64,000 bases of DNA from contig NZ_JAJGQH010000013.1 in NCBI RefSeq assembly GCF_020783655.1, forward strand, positions 1 through 64,000. The letters are read 5' to 3'. This document shows, in pieces, positions 36,682 through 46,700 of the stretch; position 1 is the first letter of the stretch, and every line of letters starts with the position of its first letter. This DNA comes from Xanthomonas melonis. Its GTDB lineage: Bacteria; Pseudomonadota; Gammaproteobacteria; Xanthomonadales; Xanthomonadaceae. The notes below the pieces were generated by a model that worked only from the letters and a program-made list of their open reading frames with translations, made no database searches and was not told where the DNA came from. The translations under genes and the position numbers were made by a program.

Positions 36682-36720
36682 GTCACGCGGCCAGCAATTA
36701 AGTCACGCGGCCAGCAGTAA
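36682..36720. repeat. Two tandem 20-base repeats
   Basis: GTCACGCGGCCAGCAATTAA at 36682 is followed at 36702 by GTCACGCGGCCAGCAGTAA. It lies downstream of the EF-hand gene before its terminator. No role can be given. Confidence 0.7.
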
Positions 36721-36734
36721 CAGGATGGAAGATC

Positions 36735-36764
36735 GGGAGCGACCTGCCAGGGCCGCTCCCTTTT
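36735..36764 (+). terminator. Rho-independent terminator of the EF-hand gene
   Basis: GGGAGCG (36735-36741) pairs with CGCTCCC (36754-36760), followed by TTTT. It is about 150 bases after the EF-hand stop codon. Confidence 0.75.
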
Positions 36765-36840
36765 CGTATGCTCCCCGCATGGCGCCACTTTTTTTACATG
36801 TTGCGCGCTATGGTGGGAGCATCTTTCATCGGCCCATCCC

Positions 36841-37278
36841 ATGTTGCCACGCGTTATCGTGCTGGCTGCGCTGTCGAGTCCCTGGCAGGTTCTCGCCGCG
36901 CCTCCGGAGCTGCCTCCCGTCGATCCACAGCAGGCGCCCGTGGTGCTGCCGACGACCAGTTCGCCGGCGATGTCGCCATTGCCAGTCGAGCCCCCTGCGC
37001 CGGCGGCTACGCCTTTGCTGCCCGTCGGCCCGGCTGGCCCGTCCCCTGCCAAGGGGGGCGCCGAACCGTCTGCAGCACCGACGGCCGGAACATTGGCGCC
37101 GCGCAGCTTTCGTAGCCTGGACGGCGATGCCGACGGTTCGCTGACCCTGGCCGAAGCCGGCGCGGACCCGATCCTGCGCGAGAGCTTTGCCGGCTTCGAC
37201 AGCAACGGCGATGGGCGGCTGTCGCGCGACGAATTCGCCAGTTATCAGCCGGGGCCGGGCGATGCGGCCGGAGATTGA
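36841..37278 (+). CDS. Second EF-hand protein, proline-rich
   Basis: A 145-residue protein with a short hydrophobic, signal-like N-terminus (MLPRVIVLAALSSPWQVLAA), a Pro-rich spacer of about 65 residues, and two EF-hand loops, DGDADGSLTLAEA and DSNGDGRLSRDEF. It is a separate gene from the preceding EF-hand protein, but has the same plan: signal, disordered linker, paired calcium loops at the C-terminus. Calcium binding is expected, role unknown. It ends 36 bases before the HAD hydrolase start. Confidence 0.78.
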   Translation: MLPRVIVLAALSSPWQVLAAPPELPPVDPQQAPVVLPTTSSPAMSPLPVEPPAPAATPLLPVGPAGPSPAKGGAEPSAAPTAGTLAPRSFRSLDGDADGSLTLAEAGADPILRESFAGFDSNGDGRLSRDEFASYQPGPGDAAGD

Positions 37279-37314
37279 TACGGCGGCGCCGGGGCGCGCT
37301 GCTAGACTTGTGCG

Positions 37315-38073
37315 ATGACACCCATTGCACAGCGCGACGGCCAGGCGATCCAACTGGTCGGCTTCGACGGCGACGATACCCTGTGGAAGAGCGAGGACTA
37401 CTACCGCAGTGCCGAGGCGGATTTCGAAGCCATCCTGGCGCGCTATCTCGACCTGGGCGACAGCCGCATGCAGCAGCATCTGCTGGCGGTGGAGCGGCGC
37501 AATCTGCAGATCTTCGGATATGGCGCCAAGGGCATGACCCTGTCGATGATCGAGACCGCGATCGAGCTGACCGATGCCCGCATCGAGGCGCGCGATATCC
37601 AGCGCATCGTCGAGATCGGCCGGACCACGCTGCAGCATCCGGTGGAAGTGATTGCCGGCGTACGCGAGGCGGTGAGTGCCATCGCTGCCGAGTATGCGGT
37701 GGTGCTGATCACCAAGGGCGACCTGTTCCACCAGGAGCAGAAGATCGAGCAATCCGGTCTGAGCGACCTGTTTCCGCGTGTGGAAGTGGTCTCGGAGAAG
37801 GATCCCAGGACCTATGCACGCGTGCTGAGCGAATTCGACCTGCCGGCGCAACGCTTCGTGATGATCGGCAATTCGCTGCGCTCGGACGTGGAGCCGGTGC
37901 TGGCGATCGGCGGGTGGGGCATCTACACCCCGTATGCGGTGACCTGGGCACACGAACAGGAGCATGGCGTGGCTGCCGACGAGCCGCGCATGCGCGAGGT
38001 GCCCGATGCCGCCGGCTGGCCGGCAGCGGTTCACACGCTGGATGCCCTGGCCCGGCAGCAGGCATCCAGGTAG
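37315..38073 (+). CDS. HAD family hydrolase
   Basis: A 252-residue haloacid dehalogenase-type phosphatase. Motif I is FDGDDTLWKSE, with nucleophile Asp18 and acid/base Asp20; motif II is VVLITKGD, and motif III/IV lie in SEKDPRTYARVL and FVMIGNSLRSDVEPVLAIGG. A helical cap (about 30-105) lies between motifs I and II. The sequence resembles the phosphoglycolate-phosphatase/YjjG group, but the substrate cannot be named. The start ATG at 37315 is preceded by a GC-rich region with weak Shine-Dalgarno. Confidence 0.88.
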   Translation: MTPIAQRDGQAIQLVGFDGDDTLWKSEDYYRSAEADFEAILARYLDLGDSRMQQHLLAVERRNLQIFGYGAKGMTLSMIETAIELTDARIEARDIQRIVEIGRTTLQHPVEVIAGVREAVSAIAAEYAVVLITKGDLFHQEQKIEQSGLSDLFPRVEVVSEKDPRTYARVLSEFDLPAQRFVMIGNSLRSDVEPVLAIGGWGIYTPYAVTWAHEQEHGVAADEPRMREVPDAAGWPAAVHTLDALARQQASR

Positions 38074-38171
38074 GCAGGGCGGCTGCCGCAGGCGATCGTT
38101 TGCTTCGCTGGATGGCCGGGTCGCACCTGGCACCACCTGACAGCGGGATGGGCATGCGGCATCATCGACGC

Positions 38172-38780
38172 ATGCCCGTTCCACGCTGCTCACGACTGCG
38201 ATCACTGCCCCTTGTGGCAATACTGCTGGTGCCCCTGCTGGTCGCAGCGCAATCCAATGGCGCGCCGACGGCGGCGGATCCTGCCGATGCGGCGCAGCAG
38301 CCGGCACCGGCGGCAATGGCCGGCACCGGCGATGCCTGGGTGGACCAGCACCTGGCCGACATGGGCAGCTACGCGCAGCGCTACCCGGACAGCTTCATCG
38401 ACGAGGTGGCGCGCTACACCGGCACGCCGCGTGGCTACGTGCAGGCGCTACTGCAGGTGCACGGCTGGCACGCCGGGGATATCTATTTCGCCTGCTTCTG
38501 GGCGCAGACGGTGCAGCTGTCGTGCCGCGACAGTGTGCGCGCCTACAGCCGCGATCACCGCGACGGCTGGGAAGGCGTGATCACCCGCCTGTCGGTGGCG
38601 CCGGACAACGCCCACATGCGCGCATTGCGGCATGCCATCGTCGCCAGCTACGACCGCTGGGAGCGGCCGATCACGCTGGATGCGCTATTGCGTCGCCAAC
38701 TCGGCGACCCTGCGCAACGGCTGGAGGCCGCGCGCGAGGCCGCCGAGGCGGCCGAAGCGGCGGCGCAGGCGGGGCTGTAG
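38172..38780 (+). CDS. Exported hypothetical protein
   Basis: About 202 residues with a signal peptide (MPVPRCSRLRSLPLVAILLV and on to AAQS), an Ala/Pro-rich spacer, then a compact domain with ARYTGTPRGYVQALLQVHGW, AGDIYFACFWAQTVQLSCRD and a trailing helix rich in Ala/Glu. Two Cys in the domain could form a disulfide. No family is recognised. ATGs at 38154 and 38148 are possible alternative starts. Confidence 0.7.
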   Translation: MPVPRCSRLRSLPLVAILLVPLLVAAQSNGAPTAADPADAAQQPAPAAMAGTGDAWVDQHLADMGSYAQRYPDSFIDEVARYTGTPRGYVQALLQVHGWHAGDIYFACFWAQTVQLSCRDSVRAYSRDHRDGWEGVITRLSVAPDNAHMRALRHAIVASYDRWERPITLDALLRRQLGDPAQRLEAAREAAEAAEAAAQAGL

Positions 38781-38918
38781 GCCGCGTCGCGCTCACACAG
38801 GCAGTCGCCTGCGTCGTCCGTGCGAGCGGATGCTGCCGTGCAGCTGGCCCGGGCAGGGCAGGGTCGGCGAGAATGCGGGCAACGCCGGCCCCGGCCGGCC
38901 CCTGCCAAGACCCGATCC

Positions 38919-40286
38919 ATGCGCGATACCGTGTTTGTCTCTCCCGATCAGATCCGCAGCCTGTTCGCGCAGGCGATGTCGGACATGTACCGCGCCGAGG
39001 TCCCACTCTACGGTGAGCTGATGACGCTGGTGGCGCGAGTCAATGCGCAGACGCTGGAAGCCGATCCGGCACTGGCGCTGCGGTTGCAGCGCAACGACGA
39101 ACGCGCGCGCCTGGATCTGGAGCGGCATGGCGCCATCCGGGTCGGCACCGCGGAAGAACTGGCCACCCTGCGCCGGCTGTTCGCGGTGATGGGCATGCAT
39201 CCGGTGGGCTACTACGATCTGTCGGTGGCGGGCGTGCCGGTGCACTCCACCGCGTTCCGGCCGATCGACGAGGCCGCGTTGTCGGCCAATCCGTTCCGCG
39301 TGTTCACCTCGCTGCTGCGGCTGGAGTTGATCGACGATGCCGCCCTGCGCGAGCAGGCCGCGCAGATCCTGCAGCAGCGGCAGATCTTCACTGCCGGTGC
39401 GATGCAGTTGATCGAGCAGTGCGAACAGCAAGGCGGTCTGGATGCGACCCAGGCGCAGCAGTTCGTGGCCGAAGCGCTGGAGACCTTCCGCTGGCATGGT
39501 GACGCCACGGTGTCGCTGCCGACCTATCGCGCGCTGAGCGATGCGCACAAGCTGATTGCCGACGTGGTGAGTTTCCACGGCCCGCACATCAACCACCTGA
39601 CCCCGCGCACGTTGGATATCGATGCCGCACAGGCGCAGATGCGCGGTGCCGGCATCGATGCGAAGGCAGTGATCGAAGGGCCGCCGCGGCGGCGCGTGCC
39701 GATCCTGCTGCGCCAGACCAGCTTCAAGGCGCTGGAGGAGCCGGTGCGCTTCGTCGGCGACGGCGGGCAGGCCGAGCATGGCACCCATACCGCGCGCTTC
39801 GGCGAGATCGAACAGCGCGGGCTTGCGCTGACGCCCAAGGGCCGGGCGCTGTACGACGCGCTGCTGGCGCAGGCGCGCGATGCCGATGGCGCCGGCAGTA
39901 CGGGGGCCGATTACGCCACCCGCCTGCAGACCGCCTTCGTGGCCTTTCCGGATGACGAAGCGTTGCTGCGCCAGGAAGGATTGGGCTATTTCCGCTATGC
40001 GCTCACCGAGGCCGGACGCGCCGATCCGGCACAGGTGGCGGCCATGCCGGCGGAAACCGCGATTGCGCTCGGCCTGGTCAGTGCCGACCCGATCGTCTAC
40101 GAGGACTTCCTGCCGGTCAGTGCGGCCGGCATCTTCCAGTCCAACCTGGGCGGCGCCGAGCAGCGCGCCTACGCCGCGCAGTCGAGCAAGCGCAGCTTCG
40201 AGCAGGCCCTGGGTGCGCAGGTGCACGACGAGTTCGCGCTGTACGCGCAACTGGAGCGCGACTCGCTGCAGGGGTTGTTGGCGTAA
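38919..40286 (+). CDS. DUF1338 2-oxoadipate dioxygenase/decarboxylase (HglS-like)
   Basis: A 455-residue enzyme of the DUF1338 (HglS/YdcJ) group, a vicinal-oxygen-chelate-type Fe(II) dioxygenase that converts 2-oxoadipate to D-2-hydroxyglutarate in lysine catabolism. Conserved metal/substrate regions are VMGMHPVGYYDL, SFHGPHINHLTPRTLD and ARFGEIEQRG. The length is typical. The genome context gives no other lysine-catabolic gene, so the in vivo pathway is inferred only from the family. It is convergent with the efflux operon, from which it is separated by a hairpin. Confidence 0.88.
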   Translation: MRDTVFVSPDQIRSLFAQAMSDMYRAEVPLYGELMTLVARVNAQTLEADPALALRLQRNDERARLDLERHGAIRVGTAEELATLRRLFAVMGMHPVGYYDLSVAGVPVHSTAFRPIDEAALSANPFRVFTSLLRLELIDDAALREQAAQILQQRQIFTAGAMQLIEQCEQQGGLDATQAQQFVAEALETFRWHGDATVSLPTYRALSDAHKLIADVVSFHGPHINHLTPRTLDIDAAQAQMRGAGIDAKAVIEGPPRRRVPILLRQTSFKALEEPVRFVGDGGQAEHGTHTARFGEIEQRGLALTPKGRALYDALLAQARDADGAGSTGADYATRLQTAFVAFPDDEALLRQEGLGYFRYALTEAGRADPAQVAAMPAETAIALGLVSADPIVYEDFLPVSAAGIFQSNLGGAEQRAYAAQSSKRSFEQALGAQVHDEFALYAQLERDSLQGLLA

Positions 40287-40309
40287 CGCGTCCCCGTCGC
40301 AGCGCAGTC

Positions 40310-40329
40310 GCCACGGCTATTGCCGTGGC
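40310..40329. terminator. Hairpin between HglS-like gene and mdtC
   Basis: GCCACGGC (40310-40317) and GCCGTGGC (40322-40329) with a TATT loop form an 8-base stem directly before the mdtC stop codon. There is no T-run, so it is a weak terminator or stability element between convergent genes. Confidence 0.5.
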
Positions 40330-43300
40330 TCAGTGCGCTTGCGCCGCCGGACGACGCGCCGCGGCGCGTTCGGCCCGCTGCGCACGCTTGCGCGCGCGGC
40401 GGGCCTTCCAGCGTTCGCTCAGGCACGAGAAGATCACGTACAGCGCCGGGGTGCTGAGCAGGGTCAGGCTCTGCGAGAACACCAGCCCGCCGATCATCGC
40501 AATGCCCAACGGTCGGCGCAGTTCCGAGCCTTCGCCCAGGCCCACCGCCAGCGGCACGGCCGCCAGGATCGCCACCATCGTGGTCATCATGATCGGCCGG
40601 AAGCGCACGATCGATGCCTCGCGTGCTGCCGCCCGCGCATCCATGCCATGCACGCGCTGCGCCACCAGCGCGAAGTCGATCATCATGATGGCGTTCTTCT
40701 TGACGATGCCGATCAACAACACCAGCGCGATCATCGAGATTACCGACAGCTCGGTATTGGTGAGGAACAGCGCCAGTAGCGCGCCGACGCCAGCGGCCGG
40801 CAGCGTGGACAGGATGGTCACCGGGTGGATCAGGCTCTCGTAGAGCATGCCCAGCACGATGTAGACGGTGAGCACCGCGGCCAGCAGCAGGATGCCCATC
40901 GAGTTTGGGCTCAACTGCACGTTGAATCCGCCGCCGTCGCTGATGCGAATGCCGTCGGGCAGGCGCAAACCTTCCACCGTGGTCTTGATGATCAGATCCG
41001 CCTCGCCGGTGCTCACGCCCGGTGCGAGGTTGTAGCTCAGATCCATCGTGGTGTACTGGTTGTCGTGGGTGATCTGCGGCGGCGCCAGTCCGGGCACCTG
41101 GGTGGCGACGGCGGTGATCGGCACCATCTGCCCGGCGCGATTGGGCACGAAGATCTGGTCCAGCGCCTTGGGGGTTGCCGTCTGCGAGGGCAGTGCGTTG
41201 ACCACCACGCTGTACTGGTTGAGATCGGAGTAGATGGTGGAGATGGAGCGCTGGCCGAATGCGCCGTAGAGCGCGCCGTCGATCGCGCCGACCGAGATGC
41301 CCAGGCGCGCGGCCTTGGCGCGGTCGATCACGATGTTCTGGCGCAGGCCGGAGGTATCCACGTCGGTACCCACATCGCGCAGGCGCGGATTCTTCTTCAA
41401 GGCGGCCTGGACCTTGGGCAACCACTCCTGCAGCTGGGCCAGATCGTTGCCTTGCAGCGAGACCTTGTACTGCGCGCCCTGGCTGGTACCGCCGCCGCCG
41501 TCGCTGGGCAGGTCCTGGATCGGGCGCAGGCGCAGGTCCAGGTCCGGGTAGCGGTCGGCCTTGGCGCTGAGCCGCGACACCACCTGCGCGGTGGTGTCGC
41601 GGCGGCCTTCGCTGCGTTTCTTCAGCTCGATGTTGAACGAGGCGCTGGCTCCCTGGCGGCCCGAACCCAGCCGCGCACCGACGGTCTTCACCGCCGGGTC
41701 GGCCATCAGCATATCGGTGATGCGGCGCTGGCGGCCGACCATGTCGGCGAAGGACACCGTGGCGCTGGAGTTGGCGCGCCCCCAGATCAAGCCGGTGTCC
41801 TGCGCCGGGAACGAGCCCTTCTTGACCGCGCCACCGAGGAAGACGGTGGCGACGATCAACAGCAATGGCGTCAGCGCCAGCAGCAGCGCGTGGCGCAGCG
41901 AGAAATCCAGCGCTACGGTGTATACGCGCAGCATCCGCTCGTGCATGCGGTCCAGCCAGGCGCCGAAGCGGCTGGGGCGCTGCACGTGCTCGTGCGCGGA
42001 CAGGAAGCGGCTGCACAATGCCGGCGTCAGCGTCAGCGACACCAGCATGGAGACCACGATCGCCGCCACCAGGGTCACGGTGAATTCGCGGAAGAACGCG
42101 CCGACCATGCCGCTGGCGAACAGCATCGGAATGAACACCGCCACCAGCGAGGCGGTGATCGAGACGATGGTGAAGCCGATCTCGCGCGCGCCGGCCAATG
42201 CGGCGTCCAGGCGCGGCATGCCTTCGTCCAGGTGCCGCATGATGTTCTCGATCACCACGATCGCATCGTCGACCACGAATCCAATCGCGATCACCAGCGC
42301 CAGCAGGCTGAGGTTGTTGAGCGTGAAGCCCAGCACGTACATCACCAGGGCCGAACCGGCCAGCGACAGCGGTACGGTGACTGCGGCGATCAGCGTGGGC
42401 GCCAGCCGGCGCAGGAACAGCGCCATGGTCAGCACCACCATCGCCAGGGAAATCATCAGCGTGGCCTGCACCTCGTGCAGCGAGGCGCGAATGGTGGGGG
42501 TACGGTCGAAGTAGGGCGTGAGGGTGGTGCCGGGTTGCAGGTAGGCGCGCAGCTCGGGAATCTGCGCCTTGACCTGATCGACGGTCTCCACGATGTTGGC
42601 GCCGGCACGGGTGAAGGCATACATCACCACCGCGGGCTTGCCGTCGAACCAGGCCGCCTGGTAGGCGTCCTGCTGGCCGTCGTAGACGGTGGCCACATCG
42701 CCCAGCCGCACGATGCGTCCATCGCGTTGCGTGGAGATCGCCAGCTGCGCGAAATCGGCGGCCTTGGCCACCGCATCGTTGGCGATGATGGCCATGGTGG
42801 TGTTGCCGTCGGACAGAAAGCCGGTTGGCGAGGTTACATTGGCCGCGCGCACCGCGTTGCGCAGATCGTCCGGTGTCAGTCCCAGTGCATTGAGCGCGCG
42901 CAGGTCCACGTCCACGCGTACCGCCGGGGTGGAGGCGCCGGCGATGTCCACCGAGCTGATGCCGGTGATCTGCCGCAACCGCTGCGCCAGCAGCGAATCG
43001 GCCACGTTGTACAGCTCATCGGCCGATTGCGTGTCCGAGGTCAGCGCGATGGCGATGACCGGGTCGTCGTTCGGATTGGCCTTCTGGTACATCGGCGTGC
43101 CCAGGCCCGAGGGCAGGTCCGATTGCGCGGCGTTGATCGCGGTCTGCACGTCCTGCGCGGCCGAGTCGATGTTGCGATTGCTCTGGAACACCATGAACAC
43201 CATGCTGCTGCTCTCCGAGCTGGAAGAGCGCATGCGGTCGATGCCCGGCAACTGGCCCAGGTGCCGCTCCAGTGGCGCGGTGACGGTGGAGGCCATGGTG

Positions 43301-43470
43301 CTGGCATCGGCGCCGGACTGGGTGGCGTGCACGAAGATCACCGGAATCTGGATGTTCGGCAGCGCCGCCACGCCCAGGCGCAGATAGCACATCAGTCCGA
43401 TCACGAACAAACCGATCGCCAGCAGCGAGGTGCCGATCGGGCGCTTGATGAAGGGCGCGGAGATGTTCAT
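40330..43470 (-). CDS. mdtC: RND multidrug efflux permease, MdtC-like
   Basis: A 1046-residue inner-membrane drug:proton antiporter of the AcrB/HAE1 family, with twelve transmembrane helices and two large periplasmic loops. The N-terminus MNISAPFIKRPIGTSLLAIG and FVVDDAIVVIENIMRHLDEG, whose paired Asp in helix four carry protons, are typical; GSGRQGASASFNIELKKRSE lies in the second loop. Together with MdtB it should form a mixed trimer with the MdtA adaptor and an outer TolC-type channel, which is not encoded here. It follows mdtB after a 283-base spacer filled with heptad repeats. Confidence 0.94.
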   Translation of the reverse strand: MNISAPFIKRPIGTSLLAIGLFVIGLMCYLRLGVAALPNIQIPVIFVHATQSGADASTMASTVTAPLERHLGQLPGIDRMRSSSSESSSMVFMVFQSNRNIDSAAQDVQTAINAAQSDLPSGLGTPMYQKANPNDDPVIAIALTSDTQSADELYNVADSLLAQRLRQITGISSVDIAGASTPAVRVDVDLRALNALGLTPDDLRNAVRAANVTSPTGFLSDGNTTMAIIANDAVAKAADFAQLAISTQRDGRIVRLGDVATVYDGQQDAYQAAWFDGKPAVVMYAFTRAGANIVETVDQVKAQIPELRAYLQPGTTLTPYFDRTPTIRASLHEVQATLMISLAMVVLTMALFLRRLAPTLIAAVTVPLSLAGSALVMYVLGFTLNNLSLLALVIAIGFVVDDAIVVIENIMRHLDEGMPRLDAALAGAREIGFTIVSITASLVAVFIPMLFASGMVGAFFREFTVTLVAAIVVSMLVSLTLTPALCSRFLSAHEHVQRPSRFGAWLDRMHERMLRVYTVALDFSLRHALLLALTPLLLIVATVFLGGAVKKGSFPAQDTGLIWGRANSSATVSFADMVGRQRRITDMLMADPAVKTVGARLGSGRQGASASFNIELKKRSEGRRDTTAQVVSRLSAKADRYPDLDLRLRPIQDLPSDGGGGTSQGAQYKVSLQGNDLAQLQEWLPKVQAALKKNPRLRDVGTDVDTSGLRQNIVIDRAKAARLGISVGAIDGALYGAFGQRSISTIYSDLNQYSVVVNALPSQTATPKALDQIFVPNRAGQMVPITAVATQVPGLAPPQITHDNQYTTMDLSYNLAPGVSTGEADLIIKTTVEGLRLPDGIRISDGGGFNVQLSPNSMGILLLAAVLTVYIVLGMLYESLIHPVTILSTLPAAGVGALLALFLTNTELSVISMIALVLLIGIVKKNAIMMIDFALVAQRVHGMDARAAAREASIVRFRPIMMTTMVAILAAVPLAVGLGEGSELRRPLGIAMIGGLVFSQSLTLLSTPALYVIFSCLSERWKARRARKRAQRAERAAARRPAAQAH

Positions 43471-43482
43471 CGGGAAAATTCC

Positions 43483-43611
43483 GGGATTCGGGACCCGGGA
43501 CCCGGGACCCGGACAAGCAGTAGGGCCGGGACTCGGGACCCGGGACCCGGGACTCGGACAAGCAGTAGGGCCGGGACTCGGGACCCGGGACCCGGGACTC
43601 GGACAAGCAGG
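43483..43611. repeat. Three tandem 45-base repeats of GGGAYYC heptads in the mdtB-mdtC junction
   Basis: Units begin at 43483, 43528 and 43573. Each has four GGGAYYC heptads followed by GGACAAGCAG and, in units one and two, TAGGGCC. The units are nearly identical and keep a reading frame open, but no protein is expected. Together with 43709-43736 they can fold into a GC-rich stem on the mdtABC transcript. Confidence 0.92.
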
Positions 43612-43708
43612 AGCAAATGCAAAGGCGCCTGCGCCTGCAACCGCATGTCCACGCTGCCCGCTCCATCCCAGACCCGACGTGCTCGGCTTGCGTGCCTGGC
43701 TTCACCAC

Positions 43709-43736
43709 GGGACCCGGGTCCCGGGTCCCGGGTCCC
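43709..43736. repeat. Inverted partner heptads downstream of mdtB
   Basis: One GGGACCC followed by three GGGTCCC heptads. They are the reverse complement of the heptads at 43483-43602 and lie 18 bases beyond the mdtB stop codon, on the far side of a ~100-base spacer. Confidence 0.85.
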
Positions 43737-43753
43737 GACAGCGGCGCACAGAT

Positions 43754-46700
43754 TCATACCCGCCCCTCCACATGCCGATGCGCCGCCGCACGCCCCGCAC
43801 GCCGCGTGCGCCATGCTTGCAGCCGCTCGCTGGCGCGTTCCATGTACAGGTAGATCACCGGGGTGGTGTACAGCGTGACCAGCTGCGACAGCAGCAGGCC
43901 GCCGACGATGGCGATGCCCAGCGGCCGGCGCAGTTCCGAGCCGATGCCGGTGCCCAGCGCCAGTGGCAATGCGCCCAGCATCGCGGCGGCCGTGGTCATC
44001 ATGATCGGGCGGAAACGCAGCAGGCAGGCGCGCCGGATCGCATCGTGCGCGTTGGCGCCTTCGCGGCGCGCCTCGATCGCGAAGTCGATCATCATGATCG
44101 CGTTCTTCTTGACGATGCCGATCAGCAGCACGATGCCGACGATGCCGTCCACCGACAGGCTGAGTCCGCACATCATCAGCGCCAGCAACGCGCCCACGCC
44201 GGCCGGCGGCAAGGTGGAGATGATGGTCAAGGGGTGGATGTAGCTCTCGTACAGCACGCCCAGCACGATGTAGATCACCACGATCGAGGCCAGCAACAGC
44301 CATACGATATCGGTCTGGCTGCCGGTGAACTCGGCGGCCTTGCCGACGAACTGCGCGTGGACCTGGCTCGGGATCCCGAGCGCTTCGCGTGCCTGCTCGA
44401 TCGCCTCCACCGCCTGCGACAACGAATGCCCCGGCGCCAGGTTGAACGAGATGGTGACTGCCGGCAGCTGCTGCTGGTGGCTGACCACCAATGGCGTGTT
44501 GGTGACCTTGGCCTGCGCCAGCGACGCCAGCGGAATGATGCTGCCGGCGCCGACCACGATGCCGGTGTTCTGCGCGCCCACGCCAGTGGCGGTGGACGAG
44601 TTCGACGAGGTCACCTGGCCGAAATTGGTGGCGTTGGTGCCGGTCAGCGCGCCGCTGCCGTTGCTGGCCACCGCCAGCTGGTTCATCAGCGCGGTGCTGC
44701 TGCGGAATTCCGGCGCCACTTCCAGCACCACCCGGTACTGATTGAGTTCGGTGAAGATGGTGGAGATCTGGCGCTGGCCGAAGGCGTCGTACAGTGTGTC
44801 GTCGATGGTCTGCATCGGCACGCCGAGCATGCTGGCCTTGTCGCGGTCGATGCTCAGTTCCAGCGCACGGCCCTGGTTGGCCAGGTTGTTGTCCACGTCG
44901 GCCAGTTCGGGCAGCTTGCGCATCGCCTCGGTCATGCGCCCGGCCCAGGTGGCCAGTTCGTCGCTGTCCACGTCCGACAGCGAGTACTGGTATTCGGTGG
45001 CGGCCACGCGGGTGTCCAGGGTGACGTCCTGTACCGGCTTGAGGAACAGCGCCACCCCCGGAATGCCGGCCACCGCGTTCTGCAGGCGTGGCAGCACCTC
45101 GTCCAGGCCATCGCGGTCGCCACGTGTCTTCAGCACGATCGACAACTGGCCCTGGTTGAGGGTGGGGTTCATGGTACCGGCGCCGATGAAGGCGGCCACG
45201 CCGGTCACCGCCGGATCCTTGCGCAGCGCTGCGGCCACCGCCTGGGTGCGCTGTTCCATCTGCGGAAACGCCACGTTCTGGTCGGCCTGCACCACGCCGG
45301 TGATCAAGCCGGTGTCCTGCTCGGGCAGCAGGCCCTTGGGGATGGCCACGTACAACAGCACGGTCAGCGCCACCGCGCCGATCGCCACGCCCAGGGTCAG
45401 CGGCTGGTGGGCAAGCACCCAATCCAGGCTGCGCTCGTACACGCCCACCGTGCGTGTCCACAGGTTGGTCCTGCCGGCGGCGGCCGCGCGTTCGTGTGCG
45501 TCTTCGCCCTCGGGCAGCGCATCGGGCTTGAGCAGGTAGGCGCACATCATCGGCGTCAGCGTCAGCGACACCAGCATCGAGATCACCACCGCAATCGACA
45601 GCACCCAGGCGAACTCGTGGAACAGCCGCCCGGTGACGCCGGGCATCAGCAGCAGCGGCAGGAACACCGCCACCAGCGACACGGTCAGCGACAGCACGGT
45701 GAAGCCGATCTGCCGAGCACCGATCTCGGCCGCTTCCGGTCCGCTCTTGCCTTGTTCGATGTAGCGCACGATGTTCTCGATCATCACGATCGCATCGTCG
45801 ACCACGAAGCCGGTGGCCACCACCAGCGCCATCAGCGACAGGTTGTCCAGCGACATGCCGGCGAAGGCCATCACCCCGAAGGTCCCGGCCAGCGACAACG
45901 GCACCGCCACCGAGGGAATGATGGTGGCCCACAGCCGGCGCAGGAACACGAAGATCACCGCCACCACCAGGCCGATGGTCAGCACCAGGGTGAACTTCAC
46001 TTCGTGTACGGACGCGCGAATGGTTTCGGTGCGGTCGGAGAACACCTCCAGGCGCACGTCCGCCGGCAGCACTCCCTGCAGCTGCGGCAGGATGCTGCGG
46101 ATCTGTTCCACCGTCTGCACGATGTTGGCGCCGGGCTGGCGGCGGATCTCCAGCAGCACTGCCGGCTTGCCGTCGGCCCAGGCGGCAAGCTGGTCGTTCT
46201 CCACGCCATCGACCACCTTGGCCACATCGGCCAGCCGCACCGGCCGGCCGTTGTTGAAGCTGATGATGGTCTCGCGGTACTGCGCCGCATCGGTGAGCTG
46301 GTCGTTGGTGCCGATGCTGTAGGACTGGGTCTTGCCGTTGAGCGAGCCCTTGGGCGCGCTGACGTTGGTCTGGGTCAGCGCGCTGCGCAGCGACTCCATG
46401 GTCAGGCCCATGTTCGACAGCTGCGCCGGGTTGACCTGGATGCGCACTGCCGGACGCACGTTGCCGGCGATCGACACCAGGCCCACACCCGGCACCTGCG
46501 ACAGACGCTGAGCCAGGATCGCATCGGCATAGCGGTTGACCTCACGCAGCGGCAAGGTATCGGAGGTGAGCTTGAGGGTGAGGATCGCCGCATCGGCCGG
46601 ATTGACCCGGTTGTAGACCGGCTGGTACGGCAGCGACGAGGGCAGGGTGGCCTGGCGGATCGCGGCCTGCACGTCCTGCGAGGCGATGTCGATATCGCGA

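Noticed and set aside
43483..43611. Possible CRISPR array
   Set aside because: The 45-base units are contiguous with no unique spacers between them, and no cas gene is nearby; it is a tandem repeat.
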